From: Bacteroidales bacterium
GTDB taxonomy: Bacteria > Bacteroidota > Bacteroidia > Bacteroidales > F082
Length of the DNA: 64,000 bases
Direction: 5' to 3'
NCBI GenBank assembly: GCA_017395365.1
Contig: JAFPUN010000020.1
Coordinates: forward strand, 186,001-250,000
A program made the position numbers and the translations under genes. Below, in pieces: positions 1 to 11,463 of the stretch. Each line of letters opens with the position of its first letter. The first letter of the stretch is position 1. Below the pieces are notes generated by a model. The model searched no databases. It had not been told where the DNA came from and was given only the letters and a program-made list of their open reading frames with translations.

Positions 1-1
1 G

Positions 2-3000
2 GAACACGAAGACTTTGAGACCGTCGTCCAAGACGTGTATCTCGGCATGATTCCGTATATGACGCCTCGCGGCACTTTCGTCATCAACGGTGCCGAGCGC
101 GTTGTGGTCTCACAATTGCACCGTTCCCCCGGTGTTTTCTTTGGCCAGAGCCAGCATTCCAATGGCACTATGTTGTATTCGGCCCGTATCATTCCTTTCA
201 AGGGTTCTTGGATGGAGTTTTCGACCGACATCAACAATGTCATGTATGCTTACATCGACCGTAAGAAGAAATTGCCCATCACGACTTTGCTTCGTGCCAT
301 TGGTTACGAAAGCGACAAGGACATCCTTGATGTCTTTAACCTCGCCGAAGAAGTGAAGGTTTCCAAAGCTGGCCTGAAGCGCGTGTTGGGTCGCAAGCTC
401 GCCGCTCGCGTACTGCATACTTACTATGAAGACTTCGTTAACGAGGACACTGGCGAGTGCGTGTCCATCGAACGTAACGAGGTCATCATCGAGCGTGATG
501 TTGCCCTTGAGGAAGAACATATCCAAAAGATTGTTGACAGTGGCGTGAAGACCATCCTGCTCCATAGCGAGTCGGAACGCGACGAGAATGACAGAATCTC
601 TGACTATTCGGTCATTTTCAAGACTTTGGAAAAAGACCCCAGCAACTCCGAGAAGGAAGCTGTCGAATATATTTATCGCCAACTGCGTAACGCCGAGCCG
701 CCCGATGAAGAGACGGCCCGTGGCATCATCGAGAAGTTGTTCTTCTCCGACAAGAGATATGACTTGGGTTTGGTCGGCCGTTACCGCATCAACCGCAAGC
801 TTAACCTTGACATCCCCGAAGATGTCAAAGTCCTGACTAAGGAAGACATCATCGCCATCATCAAATATTTGGTCGAGCTGTTGAGCAGCAAGGCCGAAAT
901 CGACGATATCGACCACTTGAGCAACCGTCGTATCCGTACTGTGGGTGAGCAGTTGCAAGCCCAGTTCGGCGTCGGCTTGGCCCGTATGGCCCGCACTATC
1001 CGTGAGCGTATGAATGTGCGCGACAACGAGGTGTTCACGCCTATTGACCTGATCAATGCCAAGACGCTGTCGTCGGTCATCAACTCGTTCTTCGGTACCA
1101 ACCAGCTGTCGCAATTCATGGACCAGACCAACCCGCTGTCGGAAATCACGCACAAGCGCCGTATCTCCGCTCTGGGTCCTGGCGGTCTGTCGCGCGACCG
1201 CGCTGGTTTCGAGGTTCGTGACGTTCACTACACGCACTACGGCCGTCTCTGCACCATTGAGACCCCTGAAGGTCCTAACATCGGTCTGATTTCGTCGCTC
1301 TGCGTGTTCGCCAAGATCAATAACTTGGGCTTCATTGAGACGCCTTACCGCGAGGTGAAGGATGGTGTGGTCGACTTTAAGAACGACCCCATCTACCTGA
1401 CTGCTGAGCTTGAGGAAGATAAGATCATCGCCCAGGCTACCACTCCCGTTGATGATGAAGGAAGATTTACCGACAAGGATATCAAGGCGCGTTATATCGC
1501 TGATTATCCTATCGTTTCGCCCGAGGAGATCAATCTGATGGACGTTGGTCCTAACCAGATTGCCTCCATCGCCGCTTCTTTGATCCCGTTCCTGGAGCAC
1601 GACGACGCCAACCGTGCCTTGATGGGTTCGAACATGATGCGTCAGGCTGTACCTTTGATGAATCCCGAAAGTCCTATCGTGGGCACCGGTATTGAACGCT
1701 CTGTTGCCAAGGATTCGCGCGTTCTTATCACTGCCGAGGGCGAGGGAGAGGTCATCTTCGTTGATTCGAAGAAGATCGTCATCAAGTACGACCGTACCGA
1801 CGAGCAACGTCTGGTCAGTTTCGACGATGATGTGAAGACCTATTATCTCACGAAGTACGCCCGTACCAACCAGAACACGAGCATCAACATCAAGCCTATC
1901 GTGCGTCGTGGTGACCACGTGACCTTCGGTCAGATCATGACGGAAGGCTACGCCACTCAAAATGGTGACTTGGCCCTGGGCCGTAACCTGAAAGTGGCCT
2001 TCATGCCTTGGAAGGGTTACAACTATGAGGACGCCATCGTCATCTCGGAGCGCATCGTGAAGGAAGACTTGTTCACCTCCATCCACATCGAGGAGTTCAC
2101 CCTTGAGGTGCGCGACACGAAGCGTGGTTTGGAAGAGCTGACCAATGACATCCCGAACGTGAGTACTGATGCCACCAAGGACTTGGACGAGCACGGTATC
2201 ATCCGCGTGGGTGCCGAGGTCAAGGAAGGTGATATCCTGGTGGGTAAGATCACGCCTAAGGGCGAGAGCGATCCCACACCTGAGGAGAAGCTGCTCCGCG
2301 CCATCTTTGGCGACAAGGCTGGCGATGTGAAGAACGCCTCGTTGAAGGCTGGTCCTTCGATGAAAGGCGTGGTCATCGGCAAACGTTTGTTCTCGCGTCT
2401 GCAAAAGGACCGCAAGGCCCGCGCCAAGGACAAAGAAGACATCGCCAAGATCGATGCCGCTTGCCAGAAGGAGTTGGGCGCCTTGAAGGACGTGCTGGTC
2501 GAGAAATTGATGACCTTGCTGAACGGTCGCACCTCGACGGGTGTCTACAACAATTTCAAGGAAAACCTCATTCCCAAGAAAGCCAAGTTCACGGCTAAGG
2601 CCCTTTACGAGATCGACTACCTGTCGGTTAACCCGAACAAGTGGACGTCGGACGAGAAGATCAACAAGATGATTGGTGCTATCATCGACAACTACACGGT
2701 GAAGCACAAGGAGATCGAAGGCCGCTACAATCGCGAGAAGTATGTGGCCAGCGTTGGTGACGAGCTGCCTAACGGCATCGTCCAGATGGCCAAGGTGTAT
2801 GTGGCCAAGAAGCGCAAGCTGATGATCGGTGATAAGATGGCTGGTCGTCACGGCAACAAGGGTATCGTGTCGAAGATCGTTCGTGCCGAGGATATGCCTT
2901 TCCTCGCCGACGGTACTCCTGTCGACATCGTGTTGAACCCCTTGGGTGTGCCTTCGCGTATGAACCTTGGTCAGATTTATGAGACTGTGCTCGGTTGGGC

Positions 3001-3526
3001 CGGTCACGAACTCGGTCTGAAGTTTGCCACGCCTATCTTCGATGGCGCCACTTTGGACGAGATCAATGCGTATATGGCTAAGGCTGGTTTGCCTGCCAAC
3101 GGCCGTATGCAACTCTACGATGGTGAGACGGGCGAGCCTTTCGATCAGCCTGCCACCGTGGGTTACATCTACATGCTGAAACTGCATCACATGGTCGACG
3201 ACAAGATGCACGCACGTTCGATTGGTCCTTATTCGTTGATTACGCAGCAGCCTCTGGGCGGTAAGGCCCAGTTCGGTGGCCAGCGTTTCGGTGAAATGGA
3301 GGTCTGGGCTCTCGAAGCCTTTGGCGCTAGCAACGTGTTGCAGGAAATCCTGACCGTGAAGTCGGATGACGTGAACGGTCGTGCCAAGGCCTACGAAGCC
3401 ATAGTGAAGGGCGACAACATGCCTGTCCCGGGCATTCCTGAGTCGTTCAACGTGCTCATCCACGAGCTTCGTGGCTTGGGCTTGGAAATCACCTTCAAGG
3501 ACAAGGAAGGCCGTGTGCTGAATTGA
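2..3526 (+). CDS. rpoB: RNA polymerase beta subunit (5' end outside window)
   Basis: Beta subunit of RNA polymerase, the catalytic core partner of beta prime. The frame is open from base 2, so about 1174 residues are visible and roughly the first 90-100 are missing; the GTG at 35 is an internal valine, not a start. The rifampicin pocket ([21 protein letters not shown], encoded near 1115-1175) carries the usual Asp, His and Ser residues of the susceptible form. The conserved C-terminal [15 protein letters not shown] segment is near 2835-2880. It ends 31 bp before rpoC with no terminator between, as expected for one transcript. Identification is by strong family similarity throughout. Confidence 0.98.
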   Translation, partial: EHEDFETVVQDVYLGMIPYMTPRGTFVINGAERVVVSQLHRSPGVFFGQSQHSNGTMLYSARIIPFKGSWMEFSTDINNVMYAYIDRKKKLPITTLLRAIGYESDKDILDVFNLAEEVKVSKAGLKRVLGRKLAARVLHTYYEDFVNEDTGECVSIERNEVIIERDVALEEEHIQKIVDSGVKTILLHSESERDENDRISDYSVIFKTLEKDPSNSEKEAVEYIYRQLRNAEPPDEETARGIIEKLFFSDKRYDLGLVGRYRINRKLNLDIPEDVKVLTKEDIIAIIKYLVELLSSKAEIDDIDHLSNRRIRTVGEQLQAQFGVGLARMARTIRERMNVRDNEVFTPIDLINAKTLSSVINSFFGTNQLSQFMDQTNPLSEITHKRRISALGPGGLSRDRAGFEVRDVHYTHYGRLCTIETPEGPNIGLISSLCVFAKINNLGFIETPYREVKDGVVDFKNDPIYLTAELEEDKIIAQATTPVDDEGRFTDKDIKARYIADYPIVSPEEINLMDVGPNQIASIAASLIPFLEHDDANRALMGSNMMRQAVPLMNPESPIVGTGIERSVAKDSRVLITAEGEGEVIFVDSKKIVIKYDRTDEQRLVSFDDDVKTYYLTKYARTNQNTSINIKPIVRRGDHVTFGQIMTEGYATQNGDLALGRNLKVAFMPWKGYNYEDAIVISERIVKEDLFTSIHIEEFTLEVRDTKRGLEELTNDIPNVSTDATKDLDEHGIIRVGAEVKEGDILVGKITPKGESDPTPEEKLLRAIFGDKAGDVKNASLKAGPSMKGVVIGKRLFSRLQKDRKARAKDKEDIAKIDAACQKELGALKDVLVEKLMTLLNGRTSTGVYNNFKENLIPKKAKFTAKALYEIDYLSVNPNKWTSDEKINKMIGAIIDNYTVKHKEIEGRYNREKYVASVGDELPNGIVQMAKVYVAKKRKLMIGDKMAGRHGNKGIVSKIVRAEDMPFLADGTPVDIVLNPLGVPSRMNLGQIYETVLGWAGHELGLKFATPIFDGATLDEINAYMAKAGLPANGRMQLYDGETGEPFDQPATVGYIYMLKLHHMVDDKMHARSIGPYSLITQQPLGGKAQFGGQRFGEMEVWALEAFGASNVLQEILTVKSDDVNGRAKAYEAIVKGDNMPVPGIPESFNVLIHELRGLGLEITFKDKEGRVLN

Positions 3527-3557
3527 TGTTTAATGCTAGTAAAGAAAGGAAAGAAAA

Positions 3558-6500
3558 ATGGCAACCAATAATATTGTAAATAGCAATTTCGCTAGCATAA
3601 CGGTGAGCTTGGCTTCGCCGGAATCGATCCTTGCCCGTTCGCATGGCGAGGTGTTGAAACCCGAGACCATTAACTATCGTACCTACAAGCCCGAACGTGA
3701 CGGTTTGTTCTGCGAGCGCATCTTCGGTCCCGTCAAGGACTGGGAGTGCCACTGTGGTAAATACAAGCGCATCCGCTACAAGAACATCATTTGCGACCAC
3801 TGCGGTGTTGAGGTGACAGAGAAGAAAGTCCGTCGTGAACGTATGGGCCACATCTCATTGGTGGTGCCCGTAGCACACATTTGGTATTTCCGCTCGTTGC
3901 CCAACAAGATTGGTGCATTGCTCGGCATCCCTACCAAGAAACTCGATTCCATCATCTATTACGAGCGTTATGTCGTGATTCAAGGTGGTGTCTTGGAAGG
4001 ACAAGCTATCCCGAATGACAACGAAGGCCGTAAGGTGACCAAGTTGGAATTCTTGACAGAGGAAGAATATCTCGACCTGATGGAGATGATCCCGATCGAG
4101 AATCAATATCTGAGCGACGATGATCCGAACAAGTTCATCGCCAAAATGGGTGCTGACGCTATCTATGACCTTTTGGCAAAGCTCAACCTTGACGAGGAAG
4201 CCAACCGTCTGCGTGCCGAAGCCAACGAGGTGAAAGCTCAACAGAAAAAACAGGAGCTCTTGAAGCGTCTGCAGGTGTTTGAGGCTTTCCGCGAGGCCAA
4301 CACACACATTGAGAACTGTCCTGAATGGATGATTGTAAAGGTGGTGCCGGTGATTCCTCCGGAACTCCGTCCTCTCGTCCCGTTGGATGGTGGTCGTTTC
4401 GCTACTTCCGACTTGAACGACCTCTACCGTCGTGTCATCATCCGCAACAACCGTCTGAAGCGTTTGATTGAAATCAACGCTCCTGACGTCATTATGCGTA
4501 ACGAGAAACGTATGCTTCAAGAGGCCGTCGACTCGTTGTTCGACAACTCGCGCAAGTCGAGCGCAGTGAAGACCGACTCAAATCGCCCGCTGAAGTCGTT
4601 GAGCGATAGCTTGAAGGGTAAGCAAGGCCGTTTCCGTCAGAACCTGCTTGGTAAACGTGTCGACTACTCTGGTCGTTCCGTTATCGTGGTCGGTCCTGAT
4701 TTGAACATGAACGAATGCGGTCTGCCTAAAGACATGGCTGCCGAGCTGTTCAAGCCGTTCGTGATCCGCAAACTCATCGAGCGTGGCATCGTCAAGACCG
4801 TGAAATCAGCCAAGAAGATTGTCGACCGTAAGGATCCCGTCGTTTGGGACATCCTCGAGAATATCTTGAAGGGACATCCGATTCTGCTGAACCGTGCTCC
4901 TACGCTGCACCGTCTGGGTATCCAGGCCTTCCAGCCGAAACTCATCGAAGGCAAAGCCATCCGTCTGCACCCCTTGGTGTGTACGGCATTCAATGCTGAC
5001 TTCGACGGCGACCAAATGGCTGTCCACGTACCGTTGGGCAACGCTGCCGTCCTCGAGGCACAGATTCTGATGCTGGCTTCGCACAATATTTTGAACCCCT
5101 CGAATGGAGCTCCTATCACGCTGCCTTCTCAGGATATGGTTCTTGGTTTGTACTACATCACCAAGCCACGTAAGAGCACTCCCGATCATCCTGTGAAGGG
5201 TGAGGGTATGTCGTTCTACTCGCCGGAGGAGGTGATTATTGCCCATAACGAAGGTCGTGCCGATATGCATGCTATCATCAAGGTGCGTGTTAAGGTGCGC
5301 GAGGATGACCAGTTGGTCACCAAGCTCATTGAAACTACTGTGGGCCGTGTCCTCTTCAACCAGGTGGTTCCCGATGATTATGGCTTCATCAACGAACTGC
5401 TGACCAAGAAGTCGTTGCGTAGCATCGTCGGTGACATGGTGCGTATGGAAGGTACAGCAGTGACCACCAAGTTCTTGGATGACATCAAGAATATGGGATA
5501 CTATCAGGCTTATAAAGGTGGTCTTTCGTTCAACCTGGGCAATGTTATTGTCCCTGAAACGAAGAAGGGCTTGATTTCGGAGGCCAACTCTAAGGCTGCT
5601 GAAATCCGTGAGTTCGAGAAGATGGGTTTCATGGGCCCGAATGAGCGTTACAACCAGATCGTTGACCTTTGGACCGATGTCAATGCCAAACTCACCCAAC
5701 AAGTGATGAAGGTGTTGTCGAGCGACGACCAAGGCTTCAATCCTGTATACATGATGCTTCACTCTGGTGCTCGTGGTTCCGAGGCTCAGGTGTCGCAGCT
5801 CTGCGGCATGAGAGGCCTGATGGCCAAGCCTATGAAGGCTGGCTCGGGCGGCTCTGAAATCATTGAGAACCCCATTCTGTCGAACTTCCAAGAGGGTCTG
5901 TCAGTGTTGGAGTACTTCATCTCCACCCACGGTGCCCGTAAGGGTCTTGCCGATACCGCTCTGAAGACCGCTGACGCTGGTTATTTGACCCGTCGTCTGG
6001 TCGACGTGGCGCACGACGTCATCATCACCGAGAAGGACTGCGGCACGCTCCGTGGTATGACCATCTCGCGTGGTGAAGAGATCAAGGAACCTGGCAAGCA
6101 CTCCTTATTATACGACCGTATCCTCGGCCGTGTGGCTTTGCATGATGTGACGCATCCTCAGACGGGTGAGCTTATTGTCGCTAGTGGTCAGGAAATCAAC
6201 GAAGCCATTGCAGAGGCCATCGATGAATCGCCTCTGGAGGGCGTCGAAATCCGTTCCGTGTTGACTTGTGAGTCGAAGCGTGGTGTGTGCGCCAACTGCT
6301 ATGGCCGCAACCTGTCGTCGAGTAAGCTGGTTCAGAAAGGTGAGGCTGTAGGCGTCATCGCCGCACAGTCTATCGGTGAGCCTGGTACTCAGCTGACCCT
6401 GCGTACCTTCCACCAAGGTGGTAAGGCTTCGAAGGGCTTGGTTGCTAACAGCACCGAGGCCAAGTATGACGGCTACCTTGAGATCGAAGAACTTCGTTCC

Positions 6501-7862
6501 GTCGAGGTCAACAAGGACAATGATACCTATCAGATTGTCATCGGTCGTTCTGCCGAGCTGAAGCTCCATGACAACAACACCGATGTCGTCTTGATGACCA
6601 CCAACATTCCTTATGGTGCCAAGCTGTTCTTCAAGTCGGGTGACCAAGTGAAGAAGGGCGACAAGATTTGCGAATGGGATCCCTACAACGCCACCATCAT
6701 TTCCGAGTTCAGTGGTAAGGTTCGTTTCCAGAATGTCATCGAAAACGTGACCTACCGTAACGAGACCATCGCTGAGACGGGCTTTAACGAGCGTGTCATC
6801 ATCGAGGGTAGGAGAGGCGCCAAGAACCCGCTCATCGACATCGTGGATGAGAACGGCGAGACCATCGTTTCTTACGACTTGCCCGTCGATGCCCACGTCG
6901 TTGTTGAAGAAGGCGACGCCATCACTGCTGGTGACCAACTGGTTCGTATCCCGCGTAACGTCTCTGGCGGCGGTGATATTACCGGTGGTTTGCCGCGTGT
7001 GCAGGAACTGTTTGAGGCTCGTAACTCCATCGACCCCGCTGTCGTGTCCGAGATTGACGGTATCGTCCACCTTGAGAAGAAACTCAAGCGCGGTAACCGT
7101 GAGGTCGTGGTCACTGCCAAGACGGGTGAGGAGAAACGTTATCTCATCCCCACCTCGAAGCAGATCCTGGCTCAAGAGAACGACTTCGTGAAGGCTGGCC
7201 AACCGCTTTCGGAGGGTGTCATTACACCTGCCAGCATCTTGGCCATCATGGGCCCGATGAAGGTGCAGGAATACATCGTCAACGAGGCACAGAGCGTGTA
7301 CCGTCAACAAGGTGTGGTCATCAACGACAAGCACTTTGAGGTCATTGTGCGTCAGATGATGCGTAAGGTCGAAATCCTCGATCCGGGTGATACTCGTTTC
7401 CTGCAGGGAGAGCTTGTCAACAAGTTGGCCTTCCAGGAGGAGAATGACGATATCTACGGCAAGTTCTTCGTTGAGGACAACGGCGCTTCCGACAAACTGC
7501 AGAAGGGTGAAATTGTTTCAGCCATGAAGCTCCGTGAAGAGGAGTCTGCACTGAAGCGTAAGGACTTGACACTGCCCACGGTGCGTCCTGCCCGTCCGGC
7601 CACGGCCACCCAAGTGCTGCAAGGTATCACTCGTGCTGCTTTGGCTACCGATAGCTTCATCTCGGCTGCCTCCTTCCAGGAGACCACCAAGGTGTTGACT
7701 AATGCAGCCATCGCAGCCAAGAGCGACTTCCTGCTCGGCATGAAGGAGAATGTGATTGTCGGTCACAAGATACCTGCTGGCACAGGTCTGCGCGAGTATG
7801 AGGACTTGATTGTGGGTTCTCGTGAAGAGTACGAGGAACTGCAAGCCAAGGCCGCTGAATAA
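3558..7862 (+). CDS. rpoC: RNA polymerase beta prime subunit
   Basis: Catalytic largest subunit of RNA polymerase, 1434 residues, the full length usual for Bacteroidota. The N-terminal zinc site is visible as CHCGKY...CDHCGVE around residues 60-85. The magnesium-binding active-site loop NADFDGD lies at residues 479-485. The second zinc site, [14 protein letters not shown], is in the C-terminal third. The start ATG at 3558 follows a purine-rich stretch. It is the second gene of the rpoBC transcript and is followed directly by a strong intrinsic terminator. No anomaly seen. Confidence 0.98.
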   Translation: MATNNIVNSNFASITVSLASPESILARSHGEVLKPETINYRTYKPERDGLFCERIFGPVKDWECHCGKYKRIRYKNIICDHCGVEVTEKKVRRERMGHISLVVPVAHIWYFRSLPNKIGALLGIPTKKLDSIIYYERYVVIQGGVLEGQAIPNDNEGRKVTKLEFLTEEEYLDLMEMIPIENQYLSDDDPNKFIAKMGADAIYDLLAKLNLDEEANRLRAEANEVKAQQKKQELLKRLQVFEAFREANTHIENCPEWMIVKVVPVIPPELRPLVPLDGGRFATSDLNDLYRRVIIRNNRLKRLIEINAPDVIMRNEKRMLQEAVDSLFDNSRKSSAVKTDSNRPLKSLSDSLKGKQGRFRQNLLGKRVDYSGRSVIVVGPDLNMNECGLPKDMAAELFKPFVIRKLIERGIVKTVKSAKKIVDRKDPVVWDILENILKGHPILLNRAPTLHRLGIQAFQPKLIEGKAIRLHPLVCTAFNADFDGDQMAVHVPLGNAAVLEAQILMLASHNILNPSNGAPITLPSQDMVLGLYYITKPRKSTPDHPVKGEGMSFYSPEEVIIAHNEGRADMHAIIKVRVKVREDDQLVTKLIETTVGRVLFNQVVPDDYGFINELLTKKSLRSIVGDMVRMEGTAVTTKFLDDIKNMGYYQAYKGGLSFNLGNVIVPETKKGLISEANSKAAEIREFEKMGFMGPNERYNQIVDLWTDVNAKLTQQVMKVLSSDDQGFNPVYMMLHSGARGSEAQVSQLCGMRGLMAKPMKAGSGGSEIIENPILSNFQEGLSVLEYFISTHGARKGLADTALKTADAGYLTRRLVDVAHDVIITEKDCGTLRGMTISRGEEIKEPGKHSLLYDRILGRVALHDVTHPQTGELIVASGQEINEAIAEAIDESPLEGVEIRSVLTCESKRGVCANCYGRNLSSSKLVQKGEAVGVIAAQSIGEPGTQLTLRTFHQGGKASKGLVANSTEAKYDGYLEIEELRSVEVNKDNDTYQIVIGRSAELKLHDNNTDVVLMTTNIPYGAKLFFKSGDQVKKGDKICEWDPYNATIISEFSGKVRFQNVIENVTYRNETIAETGFNERVIIEGRRGAKNPLIDIVDENGETIVSYDLPVDAHVVVEEGDAITAGDQLVRIPRNVSGGGDITGGLPRVQELFEARNSIDPAVVSEIDGIVHLEKKLKRGNREVVVTAKTGEEKRYLIPTSKQILAQENDFVKAGQPLSEGVITPASILAIMGPMKVQEYIVNEAQSVYRQQGVVINDKHFEVIVRQMMRKVEILDPGDTRFLQGELVNKLAFQEENDDIYGKFFVEDNGASDKLQKGEIVSAMKLREEESALKRKDLTLPTVRPARPATATQVLQGITRAALATDSFISAASFQETTKVLTNAAIAAKSDFLLGMKENVIVGHKIPAGTGLREYEDLIVGSREEYEELQAKAAE

Positions 7863-7877
7863 CGTGTTAATCAATCT

Positions 7878-7912
7878 AGCGGGGATGGCCTTTGAGGCTG
7901 TCCCCGCTTTTT
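7878..7912 (+). terminator. Intrinsic terminator of rpoBC
   Basis: Perfect 8-bp stem AGCGGGGA / TCCCCGCT (7878-7885 with 7901-7908), a 15-nt loop, and a T-tract at 7908-7912. It starts 15 bp after the rpoC stop. Confidence 0.85.
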
Positions 7913-7960
7913 AATAAGTAAATGAGCAGAATTTGTTTACAGAAAAGGCAGGAGAATTTG

Positions 7961-8020
7961 GCCGTCAGCAGTCAGCCATCAGCAGTCAGCCTTGGTGCTA
8001 CCGTGCTGATAGCTGACGGC
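7961..8020. repeat. Intergenic inverted/direct repeat, CAGCAGTCAGCC type
   Basis: GCCGTCAGC (7961-7969) is complementary to GCTGACGGC (8012-8020), and ATCAGCA (7978-7984) to TGCTGAT (8004-8010). A 12-bp word CAGCAGTCAGCC is directly repeated at 7966-7977 and 7980-7991. The element sits between the rpoC terminator and DUF3467 and looks like a repetitive intergenic palindrome, not a gene-specific regulator. Confidence 0.6.
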
Positions 8021-8058
8021 TGATAGCTTACAGCTAAGAAGCTTATAATAATGCAGTT

Positions 8059-8066
8059 TAATTTTG
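8059..8066 (+). promoter_or_regulatory. Probable -7 element for the DUF3467 gene
   Basis: TAATTTTG matches the Bacteroidota -7 consensus TAnnTTTG and lies 26 bp before the ATG at 8093. No clear -33 TTTG is present, so this is a partial promoter match. Confidence 0.4.
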
Positions 8067-8092
8067 AATAGATACTTACTTACAATAACATT

Positions 8093-8404
8093 ATGGAAAA
8101 CAACAATCAGAAAAACCAATTGAATATCGAGATTAGCGACGAGGTTGCTGAGGGAAAATACTCCAACTTGGCCATCATCACCCACTCGCCCAATGAGTTC
8201 ATCGTCGACTTTGCCCAAATGATGCCTGGCACACCCAAAGCCAAGGTTCGTTCAAGAGTGATCTTGAACCCTTTGAATGCCAAACGTCTGTATAAGGCTT
8301 TAGCCGAGAATATCGCTAAATACGAGCAGCAGTTTGGTCCCATTACTGATGGTGGCAGCAATGTTGCTCCGTTCCCGATGGGTGGTCCTACGGCTCAGGC
8401 TTGA
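8093..8404 (+). CDS. DUF3467 family protein
   Basis: Small cytosolic protein of 103 residues, the usual family length. The core IATHSPNEFIVDFAQMMPG-like segment (here IITHSPNEFIVDFAQMMPG, residues 28-46) and the RSRVILNPLNAKRLYKAL stretch are typical. No signal peptide or membrane segment. Function is unknown; members are often found directly after rpoBC in Bacteroidota, as here. A separate -7 element upstream and a strong terminator downstream suggest it is transcribed on its own. Confidence 0.85.
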   Translation: MENNNQKNQLNIEISDEVAEGKYSNLAIITHSPNEFIVDFAQMMPGTPKAKVRSRVILNPLNAKRLYKALAENIAKYEQQFGPITDGGSNVAPFPMGGPTAQA

Positions 8405-8422
8405 TTCCACCAAATTGTATAG

Positions 8423-8473
8423 AAATCGACCGACTATGTCATTCCCTTGGGAATCTATAGTCGGTCGATTTTA
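8423..8473 (+). terminator. Intrinsic terminator after DUF3467
   Basis: Perfect 15-bp inverted repeat: 8423-8437 (AAATCGACCGACTAT) with 8457-8471, loop of 19 nt, T-rich 3' arm. The alternative TTG start for the next gene (8447) lies inside this hairpin and was rejected for that reason. Confidence 0.8.
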
Positions 8474-8497
8474 TGGAATACAAGCATCTTTAATGCG

Positions 8498-9274
8498 ATG
8501 AAACACTTCCTCTTATTACTTCTGGCGTTGATGGCTGGCACTTATCTACACGCTCAGGAACAACTCCCCGATACAAGCCTATTTGAAGCCCATCATCATA
8601 TCGAAGGCAATGACACGCTTCCATATCGGCTCTATCGTTCAGAGAAAGCCGATACGATGACGGAAGCCATGCCTTTGGTTATCTTCCTGCATGGCGCAGG
8701 AGAGCGCGGCAACGACAACTATATGCAGTTGAAGCATTGCATCAAGTATTTCTTGGAAGACACGATCACAAGCCGTTATCCTTTTCTGTTGATGGTTCCG
8801 CAATGCCCAGACGGAAAGCGTTGGGTGAATACCGATTGGAGCTTGTCCGAGCACATGATGGATAGCGTGCCCACAGTAGAATTATTTGGTGTGATGACTG
8901 TGCTTGATGGCCTTGTTGATGTTGGTGCAGTTGATTCAACTCGGGTTTACATTTGCGGTATTTCTATGGGTGGCTTTGGCACTTGGGATGCGTTGCAACG
9001 CTGGCCTGAAAAGTTTGCGGCAGCCATTCCCATTTGTGGAGGGGGAGACACAGCCTATGCCGACGTCATGAAAGACATTCCCGTTTATATTTTTCATGGT
9101 ATGCGGGATGGGGTGGTCCTGCCTTCTCGGAGTATGCAAATGTTCAATGCCCTTGTAGAGGCTGGCAATACGAAGGTAATTCTTGTCACATATCCCGAGT
9201 TGGGTCATGGGTGTTGGGATGAGGCTTTTTCCACGCTAGGACTATTCAAATGGTTGTTTGAGAAGAAGAAATAA
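8498..9274 (+). CDS. Secreted alpha/beta-hydrolase esterase
   Basis: Predicted exported carboxylesterase of 258 residues. A signal peptide with a Leu-rich core (MKHFLLLLLALMAGTYLHAQ) ends near residue 20. The oxyanion-side motif PLVIFLHGAGERG is followed by the nucleophile elbow GISMGG with Ser156. Asp204 (HGMRDG) and His237 (ELGHGCW) complete a likely catalytic triad. The fold resembles the phospholipase/carboxylesterase and PHB-depolymerase-like group, and the substrate cannot be told. The ATG at 8498 is chosen because it gives a clean signal peptide. The gene stands alone between two terminators. Confidence 0.85.
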   Translation: MKHFLLLLLALMAGTYLHAQEQLPDTSLFEAHHHIEGNDTLPYRLYRSEKADTMTEAMPLVIFLHGAGERGNDNYMQLKHCIKYFLEDTITSRYPFLLMVPQCPDGKRWVNTDWSLSEHMMDSVPTVELFGVMTVLDGLVDVGAVDSTRVYICGISMGGFGTWDALQRWPEKFAAAIPICGGGDTAYADVMKDIPVYIFHGMRDGVVLPSRSMQMFNALVEAGNTKVILVTYPELGHGCWDEAFSTLGLFKWLFEKKK

Positions 9275-9278
9275 CAAG

Positions 9279-9311
9279 ATTCGGGCGGGACCCATTGGAT
9301 TCCGCCCGAAT
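9279..9311. terminator. Bidirectional terminator between esterase and lemA
   Basis: ATTCGGGCGG (9279-9288) pairs with CCGCCCGAAT (9302-9311), 13-nt loop. It separates two convergent genes. T-tracts are weak on both sides. Confidence 0.6.
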
Positions 9312-9330
9312 TGCTTAGTAAATATCTTGT

Positions 9331-9909
9331 TTAGAATGTCTCCGGTACTCTATCAGCGCCTTCATCAGCCTCAAAATAGGGCCGTTTCTCGAAGCCGAAC
9401 ATCTTGGCAATCATGTTGGTTGGGAAACGGCGAAGGCTTGCATTGTAAGCTTTCGCCGCTTCATTGAAGCGTTGGCGTTCGGTTTGGATACGGTTTTCGC
9501 AGCCAGCTAGTTCGGCTTGCAAGGTCAGATAGTTCTCGTTTGCCTTCAGGTCAGGGTAGTTCTCAACGGAAACAATCAAGCGGTTCAAGGTGTTGTCCAA
9601 TTCCTTTTGTGCCGACTCAAAATTGCTGAATTCCGTATTGTCGAAACTCTCTGTGTGGACTGTGGCGTTGGCGGCTTTAGCACGAGCCTCCGTCAGTTTG
9701 ATGAGCGTGCCTTGTTCGTATTCCGCATAGTTTTTCACTACGGAGACGAGGTTGGGAACGAGGTCGGCACGGCGTTGGTAGACATTCTCCACCTGACTCC
9801 ATGCTTTCGTGACGTTCTCTTGCCGTGTAACGAGGCTGTTGTATGTCATCCAGCCATAGAGCAGAATGATACCAACGATAATCAGTAGGACTAATAGGAA
9901 CTTCTTCAT
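9331..9909 (-). CDS. lemA: LemA family membrane-anchored protein
   Basis: 192 residues. One N-terminal membrane helix (residues 3-21) is followed by the family core YNSLVTRQENVTKAWSQVENVYQRRADLVPNLVSVVKNYA, then a long alpha-helical coil with KELDNTLNRLIVSVENYPDLKANENYLTLQAELAGCENRI. LemA proteins have an N-terminal helix anchor and an antiparallel helical bundle; their function is not settled. It lies 2 bp downstream of pyrI on the same strand, so it is probably the last gene of the pyrBI transcript, though a functional link is not evident. Confidence 0.92.
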   Translation of the reverse strand: MKKFLLVLLIIVGIILLYGWMTYNSLVTRQENVTKAWSQVENVYQRRADLVPNLVSVVKNYAEYEQGTLIKLTEARAKAANATVHTESFDNTEFSNFESAQKELDNTLNRLIVSVENYPDLKANENYLTLQAELAGCENRIQTERQRFNEAAKAYNASLRRFPTNMIAKMFGFEKRPYFEADEGADRVPETF

Positions 9910-9911
9910 GA

Positions 9912-10379
9912 TTAGATGAATTCAAGTTTGTCTTGCGTGGTGTTCTTCTCGCAATAGTGGCAGTGCAGCTTGATGTTTCCCTGTGCGTCTTTGATGACGG
10001 TGAACTTGGTCGGCACGTCATGCTCCTTGTTGGTGACGCAGTTTGGGTTGAAGCATTTCACAATGTGTTCAATGCTCTCAGGGATAGTCACCGTCTGCTT
10101 GTTGATGACCTCGAAGTCCTTGATTTCGATGATGGAGGCGGTAGGAGCGACAAGGGCAATCTTGTTCACATCTTCGGGCTCAAAGTACTTGTTGGAAGCT
10201 TTGATAAAGCCCTTGGTGCCATATTTCTTGCTTTCTACGTTGATGCCGAAATACACGGGCGTGCTGACTCTATCCAAGCCCAAGATCTTGACGACTTGGA
10301 ACACTTTGTCGGCGGGAATATGGTCGATGACGGTGCCATTTTCAATGGCGGAAACTGTCAATTCTTTTTTCTTTTCCAT
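9912..10379 (-). CDS. pyrI: Aspartate carbamoyltransferase regulatory subunit
   Basis: 155 residues, the usual PyrI length. It carries the N-terminal allosteric nucleotide-binding domain and a C-terminal zinc domain with the four cysteines in CFNPNC and CHYC. The zinc domain contacts the catalytic PyrB chains in the ATCase holoenzyme, which makes N-carbamoyl-aspartate in pyrimidine synthesis and, in enteric homologues, is inhibited by CTP and activated by ATP. It starts 8 bp after pyrB and is co-transcribed with it. Confidence 0.97.
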   Translation of the reverse strand: MEKKKELTVSAIENGTVIDHIPADKVFQVVKILGLDRVSTPVYFGINVESKKYGTKGFIKASNKYFEPEDVNKIALVAPTASIIEIKDFEVINKQTVTIPESIEHIVKCFNPNCVTNKEHDVPTKFTVIKDAQGNIKLHCHYCEKNTTQDKLEFI

Positions 10380-10387
10380 GGTTCAGA

Positions 10388-11308
10388 TTATTTAAGTCCT
10401 AAGATTGATGCAATTAAAGCTTGACGGGCATACACGCCATTTTGCGCCTGTTGGAAGTAGTAGGCTTTCGGATTGGCGTCGACGTCCACGTGGATCTCGT
10501 TGACGCGCGGCAGCGGGTGCAGCACACGGCAGTTGGGTTTGGAGTTCTCCAGCATGGCGTTACGCAGCACATAGGAGTTCTTCACCTTCTCGTATTCCTC
10601 GGGATCGGGGAAGCGTTCGCGCTGTATGCGGGTCATGTAGATGATGTCGGAGTGGGGGATGGCGTCCTCTAGTTCTGTATACTGGTGGTATTCGAGGTTG
10701 CGGTCCTTGATGTGTTGCTTGACTACGCTCGGCAGTTTCAGCTCGACGGGCGAGACGAGATTGAACTTCGCGTTGAAGTTGCACATGGCCTCTACGAGGC
10801 TGTGGACGGTTCGGCCGTATTTCAGGTCGCCGACGAGGGTGATTTCAAGGTTTTCAAGCGTACCCTGTGTCTTGCGGATGCTGTAGAGGTCGAGCATGCA
10901 CTGGGTGGGGTGCTGGTTGGCGCCGTCGCCCGCATTGATGACCGGCACTTTCGACACTTCGGAGGCGAAGCGGGCTGATCCCTCGATGGGGTTGCGCATG
11001 ACGATAAGGTCGGCATAGCTGGCCACCATGGTGATGGTGTCGGCGAGTGATTCGCCCTTCTGGATGCTCGTGCCAGCTGTACTGCTGAAGCCGATGACAT
11101 TGCCGCCCAACAGTTGGATGGCCGTCTCAAAGCTTAGACGTGTACGAGTGGAAGGCTCGAAGAACAGCGAGGCGATGATACGCCCGTTCAGCAGGTTCTG
11201 GTGCGGGTTTTTCTCGAAGTCCTCGGCGATGTCGAGGACATGGCAGATTTCCTCAGGTGTATAGTCGCTGATGGAAATCAAGCTGCGGTTTTTCAGTGAT
11301 ATTGACAT
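10388..11308 (-). CDS. pyrB: Aspartate carbamoyltransferase catalytic subunit
   Basis: Catalytic chain, 306 residues from the ATG near 11308, which matches the family. The carbamoyl-phosphate site [13 protein letters not shown], the [11 protein letters not shown] segment and HPLPRVNEI are all present. The open frame continues 33 codons upstream to an ATG at 11407. That extension is hydrophobic, is encoded across a transcription terminator, and resembles a leader peptide, so the internal ATG is preferred. Start placement has a 1-bp uncertainty because of the adjacent A/T homopolymer. pyrB-pyrI-lemA form one operon. Confidence 0.95.
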   Translation of the reverse strand: MSISLKNRSLISISDYTPEEICHVLDIAEDFEKNPHQNLLNGRIIASLFFEPSTRTRLSFETAIQLLGGNVIGFSSTAGTSIQKGESLADTITMVASYADLIVMRNPIEGSARFASEVSKVPVINAGDGANQHPTQCMLDLYSIRKTQGTLENLEITLVGDLKYGRTVHSLVEAMCNFNAKFNLVSPVELKLPSVVKQHIKDRNLEYHQYTELEDAIPHSDIIYMTRIQRERFPDPEEYEKVKNSYVLRNAMLENSKPNCRVLHPLPRVNEIHVDVDANPKAYYFQQAQNGVYARQALIASILGLK

Positions 11309-11407
11309 AGGCTTATTCGTTTGATTTGTTGATATCGGCAAAAAAAAGACGGCCAACAATGTGACCGTCAGTATGGGGTAAAAGAGAATTCGATTTGATG
11401 GAACCAT
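11309..11407 (-). other. PyrL-like leader reading frame of pyrBI
   Basis: A 33-codon frame beginning [13 protein letters not shown] and running through AVFFLPIS across the attenuator T-run into the pyrB start. E. coli pyrBI has a leader peptide (PyrL) with a comparable Phe-rich segment encoded by the terminator T-run, which couples ribosome position to UTP-dependent pausing. Here the leader frame appears to be continuous with pyrB, without a stop codon of its own. It could therefore also be read as an N-terminal extension. Confidence 0.5.
11340..11369 (-). terminator. Attenuator-like terminator in the pyrBI leader
   Basis: On the minus strand GACGGTCA and TGGCCGTC (plus 11362-11369 and 11348-11355) form an 8-bp stem with a 6-nt loop, followed at once by a run of 7-8 T. 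It lies about 30 nt upstream of the pyrB ATG and downstream of the probable promoter. That position suits premature termination control, not termination of the upstream gene. Confidence 0.7.
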
Positions 11408-11463
11408 TTGATTCCGTGCAGATAATCTTTTCCGATGGCTTATTTTGGTATCTCATCGGATTG

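Noticed and set aside
110..3463. Very long open frame on the minus strand opposite rpoB (1117 codons)
   Set aside because: It mirrors the codon structure of rpoB; the protein has no recognisable domain and rpoB is certain.
4806..5891. Long minus-strand frames opposite rpoC
   Set aside because: Shadows caused by codon bias of rpoC; no family resemblance.
8447..8497. TTG start for the esterase 17 codons upstream
   Set aside because: Inside a perfect 15-bp terminator hairpin; it would also disrupt the signal peptide.
11309..11407. N-terminal extension of PyrB by 33 residues
   Set aside because: It is encoded across a terminator stem and T-run and does not belong to the ATCase fold; kept as a leader feature instead.
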